Part shown: one piece after another, positions 48,401-59,600 of the stretch
How positions within the stretch are numbered: position 1 is the first letter of the stretch
How the letters are laid out: each line of letters opens with the position of its first letter
Source of the DNA: Mytilus galloprovincialis
Lineage: Eukaryota; Mollusca; Bivalvia; Mytilida; Mytilidae
Direction: 5' to 3'
Assembly: GCF_965363235.1 (NCBI RefSeq)
Contig: NC_134840.1
Coordinates: forward strand, 1,054,001-1,118,000
DNA length: 64,000 nucleotides
Made by a program: the position numbers and the translations under genes
Notes under the pieces: model-generated
Seen by the model: the letters and a program-made list of their open reading frames with translations, nothing else
What the model was told of the DNA's origin: nothing
The model's database searches: none

Positions 48401-51400
48401 ATCAAAATGGTGAATTGAGTAAAAAGGCACATCAAAATGGTGAATTGAGTAAAGCCATTTCTCAAATCTATTTAATTTTTCTTTAAATTATTGCCAATGA
48501 TATCAGATGGACTGTCCCTAGTGTATCTTTTGCCCCTCCTATGTACAGAAAGAAAGATATAAACATGGATATTGCAAGACAAGTCACTTTCTACACCCCC
48601 TTATACAGCCATAATTATAGTTATCTGGAAAATATTTCGTTCTGTCTAAAACTCTGGTATTATTATTCAGAATGATTCAATTCAGTATTTTTATTTCAGA
48701 TGCCTACGATCCTTTAACAAGAGCCATTTCACTTCAAGCCAACATTGTTGTTATTTCAGTTGAGTATGTTGTTTTCTGTTTTTAATTGTTCTCTGGTGAA
48801 GACTTTGTTCGTATCACTTCTGACTCAAGTTTCAAAAATACGCCAATTAATTAACGCATTAGACTTGATCGAACAATCACAACTATTCAACTATTTAAAC
48901 AGGAAACTTTTTTTTTACAAAAGTACCAACTATCAGTATCTGCGATTTGAATCTGCTATATTGTTGTGAAAACTGATTCAAATATCAGCGTATCCTGTTA
49001 TTAATCTATCAACCGTCAAAGACAACACACTTCGAGAAAATGTACCAATCGTTAACTGTAAAAATCAGACGACTATTCCGGTATCCAGCAATCATCTACG
49101 ACCACAAAAACATTGTTATAATCGAGTCACATTGCATAAGTCAACCAAGTCTTGGTGGTAACCGTAATGTATGGTCGAATTTAATCGTTCTTTCATACAT
49201 TTCCTTTTGAACCGTTTTTTTTTAATTGCCATGAGCACACTTTTGTTTATGCAGTTTTATTTATCGGGAGTACACACCATTTTAGTGAATTAAGTATAAT
49301 GTGAGCAAGCATGAGAGCAATGCATTACAATGTATGGTACTGTTGAAAATTTGAAGTTGGCGATTGCAAAGTGGGAATTATAACTTACTAGTATGTTAAA
49401 AATTCTAGTTTTTAGTCATCTCAAAATCAAGGAAAAGATCATTGATTTGTCAGAATCATTGTATCCACAACCGATTCGTTTTTTTCTTGACAAATGCTTT
49501 AAAACATTTGTAACGAAAACACGCAATAACCGAAACAAATGTGATATCTGAATAATTAATTTCACCACGGGTTTTATTAGGGCTGAATACTTAATTTCAC
49601 CACGGGTTTTATTAGGACTGAATACTTAATTTCACCACGGGTTTTATTAGGACTGAATACTTAATTTCACCACGGGTTTTATTAGGGTTCATATAAACTC
49701 ATCATAGATATACAGCCTCTGCAAAAAAAAGTCTTTTGTGTTTTTTGCTATAGGTATAAACTTGTGCCGGAATACAGATTTCCAAGTCAGTTGGAAGAAT
49801 GTTTGAAAGCAACAGAATATATATTCAGAAACGCTGAAAAATATCGAATTGATCCCTCTAGAATAAGCATAGGAGGTAATTGTTAACTATAACTAAAAAA
49901 AGGTTTCAATACACTTACACAAACTGCCTTCATGTACACAATCCTAGATTGTTACCCGTTTTACTACTATTGAATTTACAATTATCGACATAAAGCAGTT
50001 TGGAAGTTTTAGTGTATTATTTCGTCAGTACTTGGGCACAATTAACTCTGCACGATTAAAACATAGCCCCTTTATAATGTATCGAAATAAAGATAGAGAA
50101 ACTAAGTGAATTTGCAATATTTTTCAGACAATTCGTTTGCAGTCAGATTAAGATCTGATAAGACTATGTTCACCCTGCTAATACATCACCATTAAGATTT
50201 GATAAGACTATGTTCACCCTGCTAATACATCACCATTAAGATCTGATAAGACTATGTTCACCCTGCTAATACATCACCATCAGTCAGATTAAGATCTGAT
50301 AAGACTATGTTCACCCTGCTAATACATCACCATCAGTCAGATTAAGATCTGATAAGACTATGTTCACCCTGCTAATACATCACCATCAGTCAGATTAAGA
50401 TCTGATAAGACTATGTTCACCCTGCTAATACATCACCATTAAGATCTGATAAGACTATGTTCACCCTGCTAATACATCACCATTAAGATCTGATAATACT
50501 ATGTTCACCCTGCTAATACATCACCATCAGTCAGATTAAGATCTGATAAGACTATGTTCACCCTGCTAATACATCACCATTAAGATCTGATAAGACTATG
50601 TTCACCCTGCTAATACATCACCATCAGTCAGATTAAGATCTGATAAGACTATGTTCACCCTACTAATACATCACCATCAGTCAGATTAAGATCTGATAAG
50701 ACTATGTTCACCCTGCTAATACATCACCATTAAGATCTGATTAGACTATGTTCACCCTGCTAATACATCACCATTAAGATCTGATAAGACTATGTTCACC
50801 CTGCTAATACATCACCATCAGTCAGATTAAGATCTGATAAGACTATGTTCACCCTACTAATACATCACCATCAGTCAGATTAAGATCTGATAAGACTATG
50901 TTCACCCTGCTAATACATCACCATTAAGATCTGATAAGACTATGTTCACCCTGCTAATACATCACCATTAAGATCTGATAAGACTATGTTCACCCTGCTA
51001 ATACATCACCATTAAGATCTGATAAGACTATGTTCACCCTGCTAATACATCACCATTAAGATCTGATAAGACTATGTTCACCCTGCTAATACATCACCAT
51101 CATATTGAATTCTGATAAGACTATGTTCACCCTGCTAATACATCACCATCATACTGAATTACCTGAACACTACCAAATTGTCTGAACAGTACTGAACTTA
51201 CTGCAGGAGATTAGTCTGAAATTTAGATGAAAGACTTCCACGTCCACTTGTATTTGTAGTTGTTTATCCATCTGATGAGTTAAGCCATTTTCAACTGATT
51301 TTTATAGTTCGTTATTATGATGTACTGTTACAGCGCTGTCCCGGGTTAGGGGTGGGTTAGGATCCAGCTAACATGTTTAACCCCGCAACATTCTGTATAT

Positions 51401-54400
51401 ACGTGCCTGTTCCAAGTCAGGAGCCAGTAATTCAGTGGTTGTTGTTTGTTTATGTGGTTCATATTTGTTTTTCGTTAATTTTTTGTACATAAATAAGGCC
51501 GTTAGGTTTCTCGTTAATATTGTTTTATGTTGTAAATTTTCTGTGTCATTTGGTTTCTTGTGGAGAGTTGACTGATTGTCAATCTTTTCACGTCTTCCTT
51601 TTTTTTATATTTATAACATGAATTAATAATGTATTATTCAGACTTTTCAGATCACATCAAGACCAAAATGATAGTTTCAGACTTAAATTTGAATTTAATA
51701 TGACAGTTGTTTTGTTGTTTTTTTTTGTGTTTGAGCTTTTGATTTTGTCATTTGATAAGGACTTTTTGCTTTCATTTCTCTTGAAGTTCTGTATTTTTGT
51801 TGTTTTACTTTTTACAAGTGGATGTTGTCGCCTATGACTAACGAAAGCTGTATTGTATGTACTTGTATCTTATTTGGCAGAGTGGTTTAATAAGTTGGAC
51901 AGTCGGTGTTGTCGCCTATGACTAACGAAAGCTGTATTGTATGTACTTGTATCTTATTTGGCCGAGGGGTTTAATAAGTTGGACAGTCGGTGTTGTCGCC
52001 TAAGACTAACGAAAGCTGTACTGTATGTACTAGTTTCTTATTTGGCCGAGGGGTTTAATATGCTGGACAGTCGATGTTGTCGCCTCAGACTAACGAAAGC
52101 TGTATTGTATGTACTAGTATCTTATATGGCCGAGTGGTTTAATATGTTGGACAGTCGGTTTTGTCGCCTAAGACTAACGAAAGCTGTATTGTATGTACTA
52201 GTATCTTACTTGGCAGAGTGGTTTAATAAGTTGGACAGTCGGTGTTGTCGCCTCTGACTAACGAAAGCTGTATTGTATGTACTTGTATCTTATTTGGCCG
52301 AGGGGTTTAATAAGATGGACAGTCGGTGTTGTCGTCTCTGACTAACGAAAGCTGTATTGTATGTACTAATATCTTATTTGGCCGAGTGGTTTAATAAGAT
52401 GGACAGTCGGTGTTGTCGCCTAAGACTAACGAAAGCTGTATTGTATGTGATAGTATCTTATTTGGCCGAGTGGTTTAATAAGTTGGGCAGTCGGTGTTGT
52501 CGCCTAAGACTAACGAAAGCTGTATTGTATTTGCTAGTATCTTATATGGTCGAGTGGTTTAATAAGTTGGACAGTCGGTGTTGTCGCCTAAGACTTACGA
52601 AAGCTGTATTGTATATACTAGTATCTTATTTGGCCGAGATGTTTAATAAGTTGGACAGTCGGTGTTGTCGCCTCTGACTAACGAAAGCTGTATTGTATGT
52701 ACTAATATCTTATTTGGCCGAGTGGTTTAATAAGTTGGACAGTCGGTGTTGTCGCCTAAGACTAACGAAAGCCGTATTGTATGTGCTAGGATCTTATTTG
52801 GCCGAGTGGTTTAATAAGTTGGGCAGTCGGTGTTATCGCCTAAGACTAACGAAAGCTGTATTGTATTTGCTAGTATCTTATATGGTCGAGTGGTTTAATA
52901 AGTTGGACAGTCGGTGTTGTCGCCTCTGACTAACGAAAGCTGTATTGTATGTACTAGTATCTTATTTGGTCGAGTGGTTTAATAAGTTGGACAGTCGGTG
53001 TTGTCGCCTCTGACTAACGAAAGCTGTATTGTATGTGCTAGTATCTTATTTGGCCGAGGGGTTTAATAAGTTAGACAGTCGGTGTTGTCGCCTCAGACTA
53101 ATGAAAGCTGTATTGTTTGTACTAGTATCTTATTTGGCCGAGGGGTTTAATAAGTTGGACAGTCGGTGTTGTCGCCTAAGACTAAAGAAAGCTGTATTGT
53201 ATGTACTATTGTACTTTTTACGGTGTTTCAGATTTGGTTGTGATATCCAATGTGTCTATGATGTGTATCTATGATTGTTTTATATAGGTTTTTAATTGTT
53301 TTCACTTCGTCTTTTTGTGCTTTATATTCTATTACTCATTAGTAGTTCTAATTTCATATTTTTTGAAAAATTTCTCTTAAATGTATGTTTACACAGTTTT
53401 GATTGCCGAAACACAATTATTGTCACATTTATCTTTTATGCCTGTTTGGGTGGCTTTCCCAGTTATGTCACTATAAAGGAACTATAAACAACTGTTATAC
53501 CAGAGGGAGGTTTGACTAGTAATAAAACCAGGTTGAATCCACCATATGTTGCGGGATATGCCTTGACTAAGTCAGGCTTTCACTTGTTCCGTTGATTGAT
53601 AGCGTTTGTTTTTATCAGTGTTTATGGACCTTCACTTTTTGACTTTGGTTTTGAGCTCGGTATTTTTGATATTTTTTAAATGATTTTGAACAGTTTATTA
53701 CAATTTTTTGTTTCTTCATGAAACACACTTATATGTACATCATTAGTTGAATTTTAATAAATTGGAAACATTTTATTGAATCTAATTACAAACAAATCAA
53801 TAGATTTTTTTATCTGACCTACTTGTTGAATTTTAATATGAACAATTTGTTGAATTTTTGTTTTAAATTGTAACAGGTGATAGTGCTGGTGGCAATTTAG
53901 CAGCAGCCGTTGGTTTAAAGTTCTCACAAGAACCAAAACAGAGTTTAGCGAAGATAAAGGTACAAGTATTACTGTATCCAGTTTTACAAGCGCTTGATTT
54001 TAATCTTCCATCCTACAGAGAATATGCTGATATATCTGGCGTGTCTCTCTTAAACAGAGAAGATATGATTAACTATATCAATATGTATGGATTTCAAGAT
54101 CAAGGAACCTTGGAAGCAATTTCTAAAAACAAACACGTGTCACAGAAAACACTACAAACATACAGAAGTTTAGTTGACCCGGGTTTACTTCCGGTAGAGA
54201 TACAGAAAAGAGGTGGCAATAACCCAAAACAATCAGAACCAAATACAACGTTATCAGACGCCGTTCGTGACAATGTAATTAATCCCTATGCATGGCCTCT
54301 AATGGCTACAGACGACGCGTTACGTAAATTACCGAAGACATACGTGGTAGTCACAGAGTATGACCCGTTAAGAGATGAAGGATTCATATTTGCAGAACGC

Positions 54401-54538
54401 TTAAGAAGACTTGTTCCAGAAAACATTGAACTAAGTTACTTGACTGGCTTAGAGCATGGCATTTTCAGTTTATATAATTACAAAAGTCATTCTTCGACTG
54501 TAGATACATTAGTTGAATATCTTAATCGAAATCTGTAA
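45468..54538 (+). CDS. AADAC-like: Arylacetamide deacetylase-like esterase (hormone-sensitive-lipase type alpha/beta hydrolase)
   Basis: Exons 45468-45611, 46183-46278, 47491-47611, 48700-48763, 49754-49875 and 53877-54538; all borders GT-AG, phases compatible, 402 residues as usual for the family. Residues ~3-19 (CLACALVIPVLMSLLAY) form the N-terminal signal anchor of a type II membrane protein, expected in the ER with the catalytic domain in the lumen. HGGGW at 111-115 is the oxyanion-hole motif; GDSAGG at 183-188 holds nucleophile Ser185. Asp345 (EYDPLRDEG) and His376 (LEHG) complete the triad; VEYKLVPEYRFP at ~141 is the conserved strand after the oxyanion loop. Inferred role: hydrolysis of ester or amide bonds in lipids or xenobiotics; substrate unknown. 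The first donor could also be three bases earlier (45608). Its introns hold several tandem arrays. Confidence 0.93.
45949..46033. repeat. Two tandem 42-bp units in intron 1 of the esterase
   Basis: AGACGAATGTTTGTAAGCCA plus AGGATATATAACAACCGAGG, repeated once with two changes. Confidence 0.85.
46702..47224. repeat. 29-bp minisatellite, about 18 copies, in intron 2 of the esterase
   Basis: The unit is GTAAACCTGGACTTTTCCAT plus GTTATCTGT. A variant with CTGGACTGTGTGCTGTTATC alternates in the second half, giving a two-unit pattern of ~58 bases there. Confidence 0.92.
47638..47860 (+). pseudogene. Two decayed tandem copies of esterase exon 3
   Basis: Right after exon 3 its 3' half, donor site and first intron bases are repeated. 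Copy 2 (47638-47720) reads TAGTCTACTATCACGGCGGC, with a mutated GGGW and a retained GTAAGT donor. Copy 3 (47724-47858) keeps GTCGGCGGATGGATTTAAAT, then CGTATCGTCTAAAGATAGAG and TTCTACCTGCTATGGGGTAT. Neither copy keeps an acceptor plus an open frame, so they are decayed duplicates. Confidence 0.75.
48162..48452. repeat. 30-bp minisatellite, about eight copies, in intron 3 of the esterase
   Basis: The unit is CATCAAAATGGTGAATTGAG plus TAAAAAGGCA, with GGCAC/GACAC variants. Since 30 is a multiple of 3, both strands read as open ten-residue repeats. No splice context supports coding. Confidence 0.93.
49554..49690. repeat. 35-bp tandem repeat, four copies, in intron 4 of the esterase
   Basis: The unit holds TTAATTTCACCACGGGTTTT then ATTAGGACTGAATAC; only one base varies. 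Followed by an R1 terminus fragment (AAACTCATCATAGATATACA). Confidence 0.92.
50148..51165. repeat. Two-unit minisatellite (44 and 53 bp), about 21 copies, in intron 5 of the esterase
   Basis: Short units (S) have GATCTGATAAGACTATGTTC, ACCCTGCTAATACATCACCA and TTAA. Long units (L) replace the end with TCAGTCAGATTAA. The order is S S L L L S S L S L L S S L L S S S S, then two diverged units ending CATATTGAAT and CATACTGAAT. The variant CCCTACTAAT occurs in two L units ~190 bases apart, showing that multi-unit blocks were copied. Confidence 0.93.
51345..51610 (+). repeat. Dispersed repeat R4, copy 3
   Basis: CTAACATGTTTAACCCCGCA, CCTGTTCCAAGTCAGGAGCC, AATAAGGCCGTTAGGTTTCT and a T-run end. Lies in intron 5 of the esterase. 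Confidence 0.7.
51690..51812 (+). repeat. Dispersed repeat R5, partial copy
   Basis: GAGCTTTTGATTTTGTCATT and GTATTTTTGTTGTTTTACTT only. Confidence 0.55.
51820..53215 (+). repeat. 84-bp tandem repeat, about 16 copies, with a tRNA-like A box
   Basis: The unit begins TAACGAAAGCTGTATTGTAT, then GTACTAGTATCTTATTTGGC, CGAGTGGTTTAATAAGTTGG, ACAGTCGGTGTTGTCGCCT. TGGCCGAGTGG fits the RNA polymerase III A-box and matches the D-arm start of Ser/Leu tRNAs, whose usual length is also ~84. No B box (GGTTCRANTCC) is visible. Because 84 = 28 codons, one frame is open across several units, with stops where a unit ends CTCTGACTA. Lies in intron 5 of the esterase. Confidence 0.9.
53500..53685 (+). repeat. Dispersed repeat R5, diverged copy
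   Basis: GAGGGAGGTTTGACTAGTAA, AAACCAGGTTGAATCCACCA and TGACTAAGTCAGGCTTTCAC. Lies 190 bases before the last esterase exon. Confidence 0.6.
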
Positions 54539-54662
54539 AACAACAGTCTTTGAACTTTAACAATATGAACAAATGTAAGGTTAAACGAATGTTCCAATTA
54601 TCATCGATCTTAATGTTACAATTTCATCAAACATGTATTATTACATTTTGTTTTTACTTTAT

Positions 54663-54668
54663 AATAAA
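54663..54668 (+). terminator. Polyadenylation signal of the esterase gene
   Basis: AATAAA 125 bases after the stop, a normal 3' UTR distance. Confidence 0.55.
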
Positions 54669-54669
54669 T

Positions 54670-55124
54670 AGATTTAAAAGGGGATGTTCGGGAGACAAAT
54701 ATTTTCATCAGAAAATGGCCGTTTCCTTGCTTTTTACATATCTGCAATAACAAGTATTGTGTTTTAATTTTGAAGCTGAGGTTGCACTGATACACTGTTT
54801 ACAGTACAAGTATAACACGTTTATTACATATTTGTCACAAAATCTCCGTCGATAGATTTAGAAATAGTTTACTCATTCAAGGAAAGATGACCTTATATGT
54901 TTTGGCTATTCGTTTAAGGGGTTCCCTTTGTGAATGTGAAATTATAAAATTGTTTTGCATAAACATGGAACGACAAAATTTCTTCCTATGTGACGTATAG
55001 ATTTTCTGACGTCAGACACGCGAGGCAATGAATGTGTTTTTATTTGATAGATGCTTTTGGGTTTTTTTTTGTAAAATTGTAACACGGTGATGACTGATGT
55101 ACCCATATTTTGACTATGTTATTT
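54670..55124. other. No gene seen
   Basis: AT-rich intergenic DNA. Confidence 0.4.
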
Positions 55125-55215
55125 ATTATGTCTGTTTAGTTCAAGCATCGTTGTAAATATAACGGAATTTTATGAGACTGTCGTACAAAGTGAGATGTTT
55201 GACCAAACTAGCTAA
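55125..55215 (+). repeat. R5 head fragment
   Basis: TTATGTCTGTTTAGTTCAAG and GAGACTGTCGTACAAAGTGA, cut off at the reverse-transcriptase fragment that follows. Confidence 0.5.
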
Positions 55216-55225
55216 GGACATTTTT

Positions 55226-55560
55226 ACTACATGATAAACGGGACGATTTCAACTTCCCAATTATCAATTTCCCATTTCTCAGCAGTAGCATACCCTCTGC
55301 CCCTTTATATGGTGTTAATTACATATCACAATTGATACGTTATTCTCGTGCTTGTTCACACTATATGGACTTCATATGTAGGAGTGTGCTCCTTACGCAG
55401 AAACTGCTCCAACAAAGTTATGAAGAGGACAGATTAAAATTGACACTCCGTAAATTTATTATGGACACCATCACCAATTGTGGATCCATACGATGTGTCT
55501 TTGACCAAACAAGCTAAGGACATTTTTACTACATGGTAGATTGTGGTTTGTCAATATGTC
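55226..55560 (+). pseudogene. Reverse-transcriptase element fragment (copy P3)
   Basis: Reads, with frame shifts, as a decayed KRDDFNFPIINFPFLSS block then YISQLIRYSRACSHYMDFIC and a LLTQKLLQQSYEEDRLKLTL stretch. The following 200 bases (GTAGATTGTGGTTTGTCA, GTCTAATCTTTTAATT, CGATTGTGACTGTTTTGCTG) recur after copy P4, so they are probably this element's 3' untranslated region. Confidence 0.65.
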
Positions 55561-55699
55561 GTCTAATCTTTTAATTATCAAACGTGACTTATTCTCGATT
55601 GTGACTGTTTTGCTGTGAATCCACATTACTATTAGGCGTGTCACGGACTTATCTATCCCAAATTCATGTATTTGGTTTTGATGTTATATTTGTTATTTT

Positions 55700-56062
55700 C
55701 ATAGGATTTTGTCTAATGCTTAGTCCGTTTCTGTGTGTGTGTGTTACATTTTAATGTTGTGTCGTTGTTCTCCTCTTATATTTAATGCGTTTCCCTCAGT
55801 TTTTGTTTGTTACCCCGATTTTGTTTTTTGTCCATGGATTTATGAGTTTTGAACAGCGGTATACTACTGTTGCCGTTATTAAGCGCTATAAAACTAAGTT
55901 CAATCCACCTTATTTTACATTTGAAAATGCCTGTACCAAGTCAGAAATACGACAGTTGTTGTCCGTTTGATGTGTTTGTCATTTGATTTTGCCAAGTGAT
56001 TAGGGACTTTCCGATTTTATTTTCCTCGGAGTTCAGTATTTTTGTGATTTTACTTTTTCCTT
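55700..56062 (+). repeat. Dispersed repeat R5, copy near P3
   Basis: GTTATTAAGCGCTATAAAAC, CAAGTCAGAAATACGACAGT, TTTTGCCAAGTGATTAGGGA and TTTTTGTGATTTTACTTTTT. It continues from the P3 3' region with no clear break, which suggests that R5 is the distal part of the same element. Confidence 0.65.
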
Positions 56063-56395
56063 ATATAGCTGACCATGTTATTTCATAAATATTTTATATC
56101 TTTGGTTTTTAAATTTTACTTAGAGAGTTCCTGAATATATGTCAAGAAATGAACTTAAAAGTTCAACGGACCAAATAAATAAGGCGTTTTTGTTTTTGTT
56201 TTTGTTTTCTTTAGTTTTTATAATTTGAGTAGTGTATGTAGGAATATAAATTGTCAGCCGATTATTCCTTGGAAATGTGATTTTGTCTGGAGATGTATAT
56301 CCCTTTTCTTTATACATATTTATACAGCATTTTGCTATACAACTTTTCCTGATTTTGTCCTTGTTGATACCGATCACTGATTTCATTTCGGTGCA

Positions 56396-56478
56396 TAAAC
56401 ATAATCTGTTTTTAGGGAATTAGTATAATCTGTTTTTAGGGAATTGGAATAATCTGTTTTTAGGGAATTGGTATAATC
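56396..56478. repeat. 24-bp tandem repeat, three copies
   Basis: ATAATCTGTTTTTAGGGAAT plus TRGT, near-perfect. Lies ~200 bases beyond the ninjurin stop codon. Confidence 0.85.
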
Positions 56479-56678
56479 TCCGAGTCATTCACTTTGTTTC
56501 CTTTGCTTAATGCTACTTCTTGTACCAAGTTCAAAACGGTAAACAATTCCCACCAATGATCAGATTGATTGTACATTATAAAAATAGATTTTTGTACCGT
56601 TTTGAATATTTGGAAAGAATGCTGCTTTTGTCATAGAAACTTATTCTAAAGAAAAACACTATCCACATATATCTAAAT

Positions 56679-59600
56679 TTATGTAATACCAATTGCACCA
56701 ATGACAATATTGATAATCATAACAAAAACCATTACCACAATAGAAACGTTCAATAATCGGTTTTTCCACAAGTCAAATGTTTTATGTCTCTTCGATGTTC
56801 CTTTGACAAAATTAGCTGTAATTAATAATAATGTATTTAAAATCTGTAATAACACTGACAAAGCTATGAAAGCTACCACAGCTCTCTTGAAATGGTCTGT
56901 TGCTCCCTCTGATATGACCGCTTTCAGTTGTGTAATGTTTGCAATCAGTATGGTAGCACTTAGAAGGCATGACACAATTAATGCTTTTATATTTAGCTTT
57001 TCTTTAGGGGGGTCCTCCTGTAAATCATAAATAAAGATATTCAAAAACTATAGTGAAATAAACACTATTTAAGTAAATGTAATGAGGATTCCACCGACAT
57101 TTTAGGCAATGTTCATTTGTTGTTTTAATTAATAAAAGTTGAATTGCAGCATAATAAATAAGACAAAAGTATTCAGGACCGCATCTAACAGACAACATGG
57201 AGTCTTCAATAAAAGTCAACGTCCATACCATATGCGTTGCTCTAAATGGAATCAACTCTGCAGGAACTGACGGATTCCATAACTTTTATAAATCTGACAA
57301 TTTCTAAATAGCATCCATATTCATAAACATATACAACCGCTGAAGGGGTTCCTAAAAGCATTTGATACCACAAATTCAATCTAAAAACTTTTACAACAAA
57401 AGATACAAAACAAGCCACCACACGCAACCATACGGAACCACACGGAACATGATACTTGATTTTATTTATTGGTAGTGGAAGCAATCTTTCAGAGAAGTGT
57501 ACTTGTCAAATTGAATATAGGACGCTACAGTCCTTCTTAACATAATACACGCAACAATACCATGAGACGTTTAGAACATCACGGCTTTATACGACATCCA
57601 GGTCTTTGTATGAAAGTTCCAACAAAGGAAAGAAGCTAGTAATATTCAATGCGTTAATGAGCGAATCGATGCTAACGGCAAAACTATAAGACGTATTAGT
57701 GTAAGAAGAGAAGATATTAACAAAAAGAGATGAGGGAGACAGCAAACCAAAAATAAAAATTAAACATAATTATTGTCAAAGGTACCAAGATTATAATATA
57801 ATACGCCGACGCACGATTCGTCTACATTAGACTCATCCCTGACGCTCAGATCAAAATAGTTATAAAGCCAAACAAGTACAAAGTTGAAAAGCATTGAGGA
57901 CCCAAAATTCAAAAAAAAAAAAAAGTTGTGCCAAATATGGCTAATGTAATCTTTTCCTGGGATTAGAAAATCCTTAGTTTTCGAAATAATTAAAGTTTTG
58001 TCAACAGAAAATTGATTAAAATTACCATATAATTGATATTCATGTCAACATCGTAATGCTGACTACTGGACTGGTGATACCCTCGGGGACGAAACGTGCA
58101 CCAGCAGTGGCATTGACCAAGTGGTGTAAATAATTATCAAAGGTATCATAAAATACATGTAGAGTTTAACATACGGTCTTCGTCGATACACCTTGTCAAT
58201 ATTTGTCAACCAGTACAGGCTATAATAGACATTCCCGTATAAAAAAGACATCACAATATCAAATGTCTGTGTTAGTTCAAGCAAACGTGATTGTTAAATA
58301 ATGTGATTAGAACCAATGTCGCTAAAGTTCTGTCTAGATATCTTAAATTCCCAAACAGCAACATGATCAATAGTCCGGTATCTTAACAGTTCGGAGTATT
58401 GTGTACGTGTTAGCGGAAGATCTTTGGTATGTTCTGTTAACTTAATAGAGTATTGTGTACGTGTTAACGGAAGATCTTTGGTATGTTCTGTTAACTTAAT
58501 AATGTAAAATATTTTGGCTGTGGCGATTTTATAACTGTGACTTCGCCCTGAATGTGACTTGTGATTATTTGTTTCATTTTGGTGGCTGTCTACTCGGTCC
58601 AACCCTTTGTCATCTCTATAAGTAAGTGTATAAACCTAACATGATCAAACCTGATATATACACGAATGTTATCATATGTTATTCGGCATCATCACACGTT
58701 TTATTTTACCTCCTTTACATTTCTAGGAATATGATTGGTTAAAAGCGTCCTCGTAGAGACCGTGTATATTCAATATTAGGTTAGTAGGGAGACGGCGCTT
58801 ATGAGTTACATAGTGTGCTAGTGAACTAATACGGTATATATGGGGTCAGTAAATTTCATATGGGGTGAGAGCGAAGCTCAAATCCCCATATGGAATTTAC
58901 TGACCCCATTTATACCGTATTACGTCACTAGCACATTATGTAACGACTTTATCTTACCGACTATCTTAACGTGTAAAATTTAGACTTGTGATCTATCAAA
59001 ATGAACAAGCCAGTCTTCAATACTGTTAGCATTAAGAAACTACTTCAAATGATCCTACAAGAATAGCCAACGAAAACAACTTGTTAGGTTTAAATTTTTT
59101 TAATGAATTTATTTCAATCTTAATCATCAATTTCTTCGTTTGTTGAAACCTTTAAGATTTTTCTCAGTTCCGTTTTGTTTTTATAAAGGGACGTAACACC
59201 ACTACTAACCGTGTATGAAATAAGCCCCGCCTCCCTACTACCTAATATGGAATATAAAGGGACGTAACTCCACTACTAACCGTGTATGAAATAAGCCCCG
59301 CCTCCCTACTAACCTAATATCAAATATACACAGTCTTCACGCGGACGCTTTTAACCAATCACATTTCTAGAAATGAATAGGAGGTAAGATAATATTTGAT
59401 ACACGGTCAGTAGTAGTTATTAAAAAAAAAACGGAACTGAGAAAATTTTCTAAGGTTTCAACAGACGAAGAAATTGATGATGAAGATTGAAATGAATTCA
59501 TAAAACACATTTAAACATTTAAAAAGTTGTTATTTTTGGCATCTGTTTTGTACGATATTAGGTTAATCGAGAGGCGGGGTTCATTTCAATACACGGTTAG

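Noticed and set aside
48161..48486. Ten-residue repeats open on both strands
   Set aside because: Product of a 30-bp minisatellite; a real protein would not be expected on both strands at once.
51820..53215. A cluster of functional tRNA genes
   Set aside because: Only the A-box/D-arm part fits; no T-arm, B box or acceptor pairing was found in the unit.
51937..53274. Frames with a 28-residue repeat (YVLVSYLAEWFNKLDSRCCRL type)
   Set aside because: 84 is a multiple of three, so any stop-free unit gives this. Units with CTCTGACTA or CTATGACTA introduce stops, and the array lies in an intron.
56701..57030. A 109-codon plus-strand frame over the ninjurin exon
   Set aside because: Antisense shadow; the minus strand has the conserved domain and matching splice sites.
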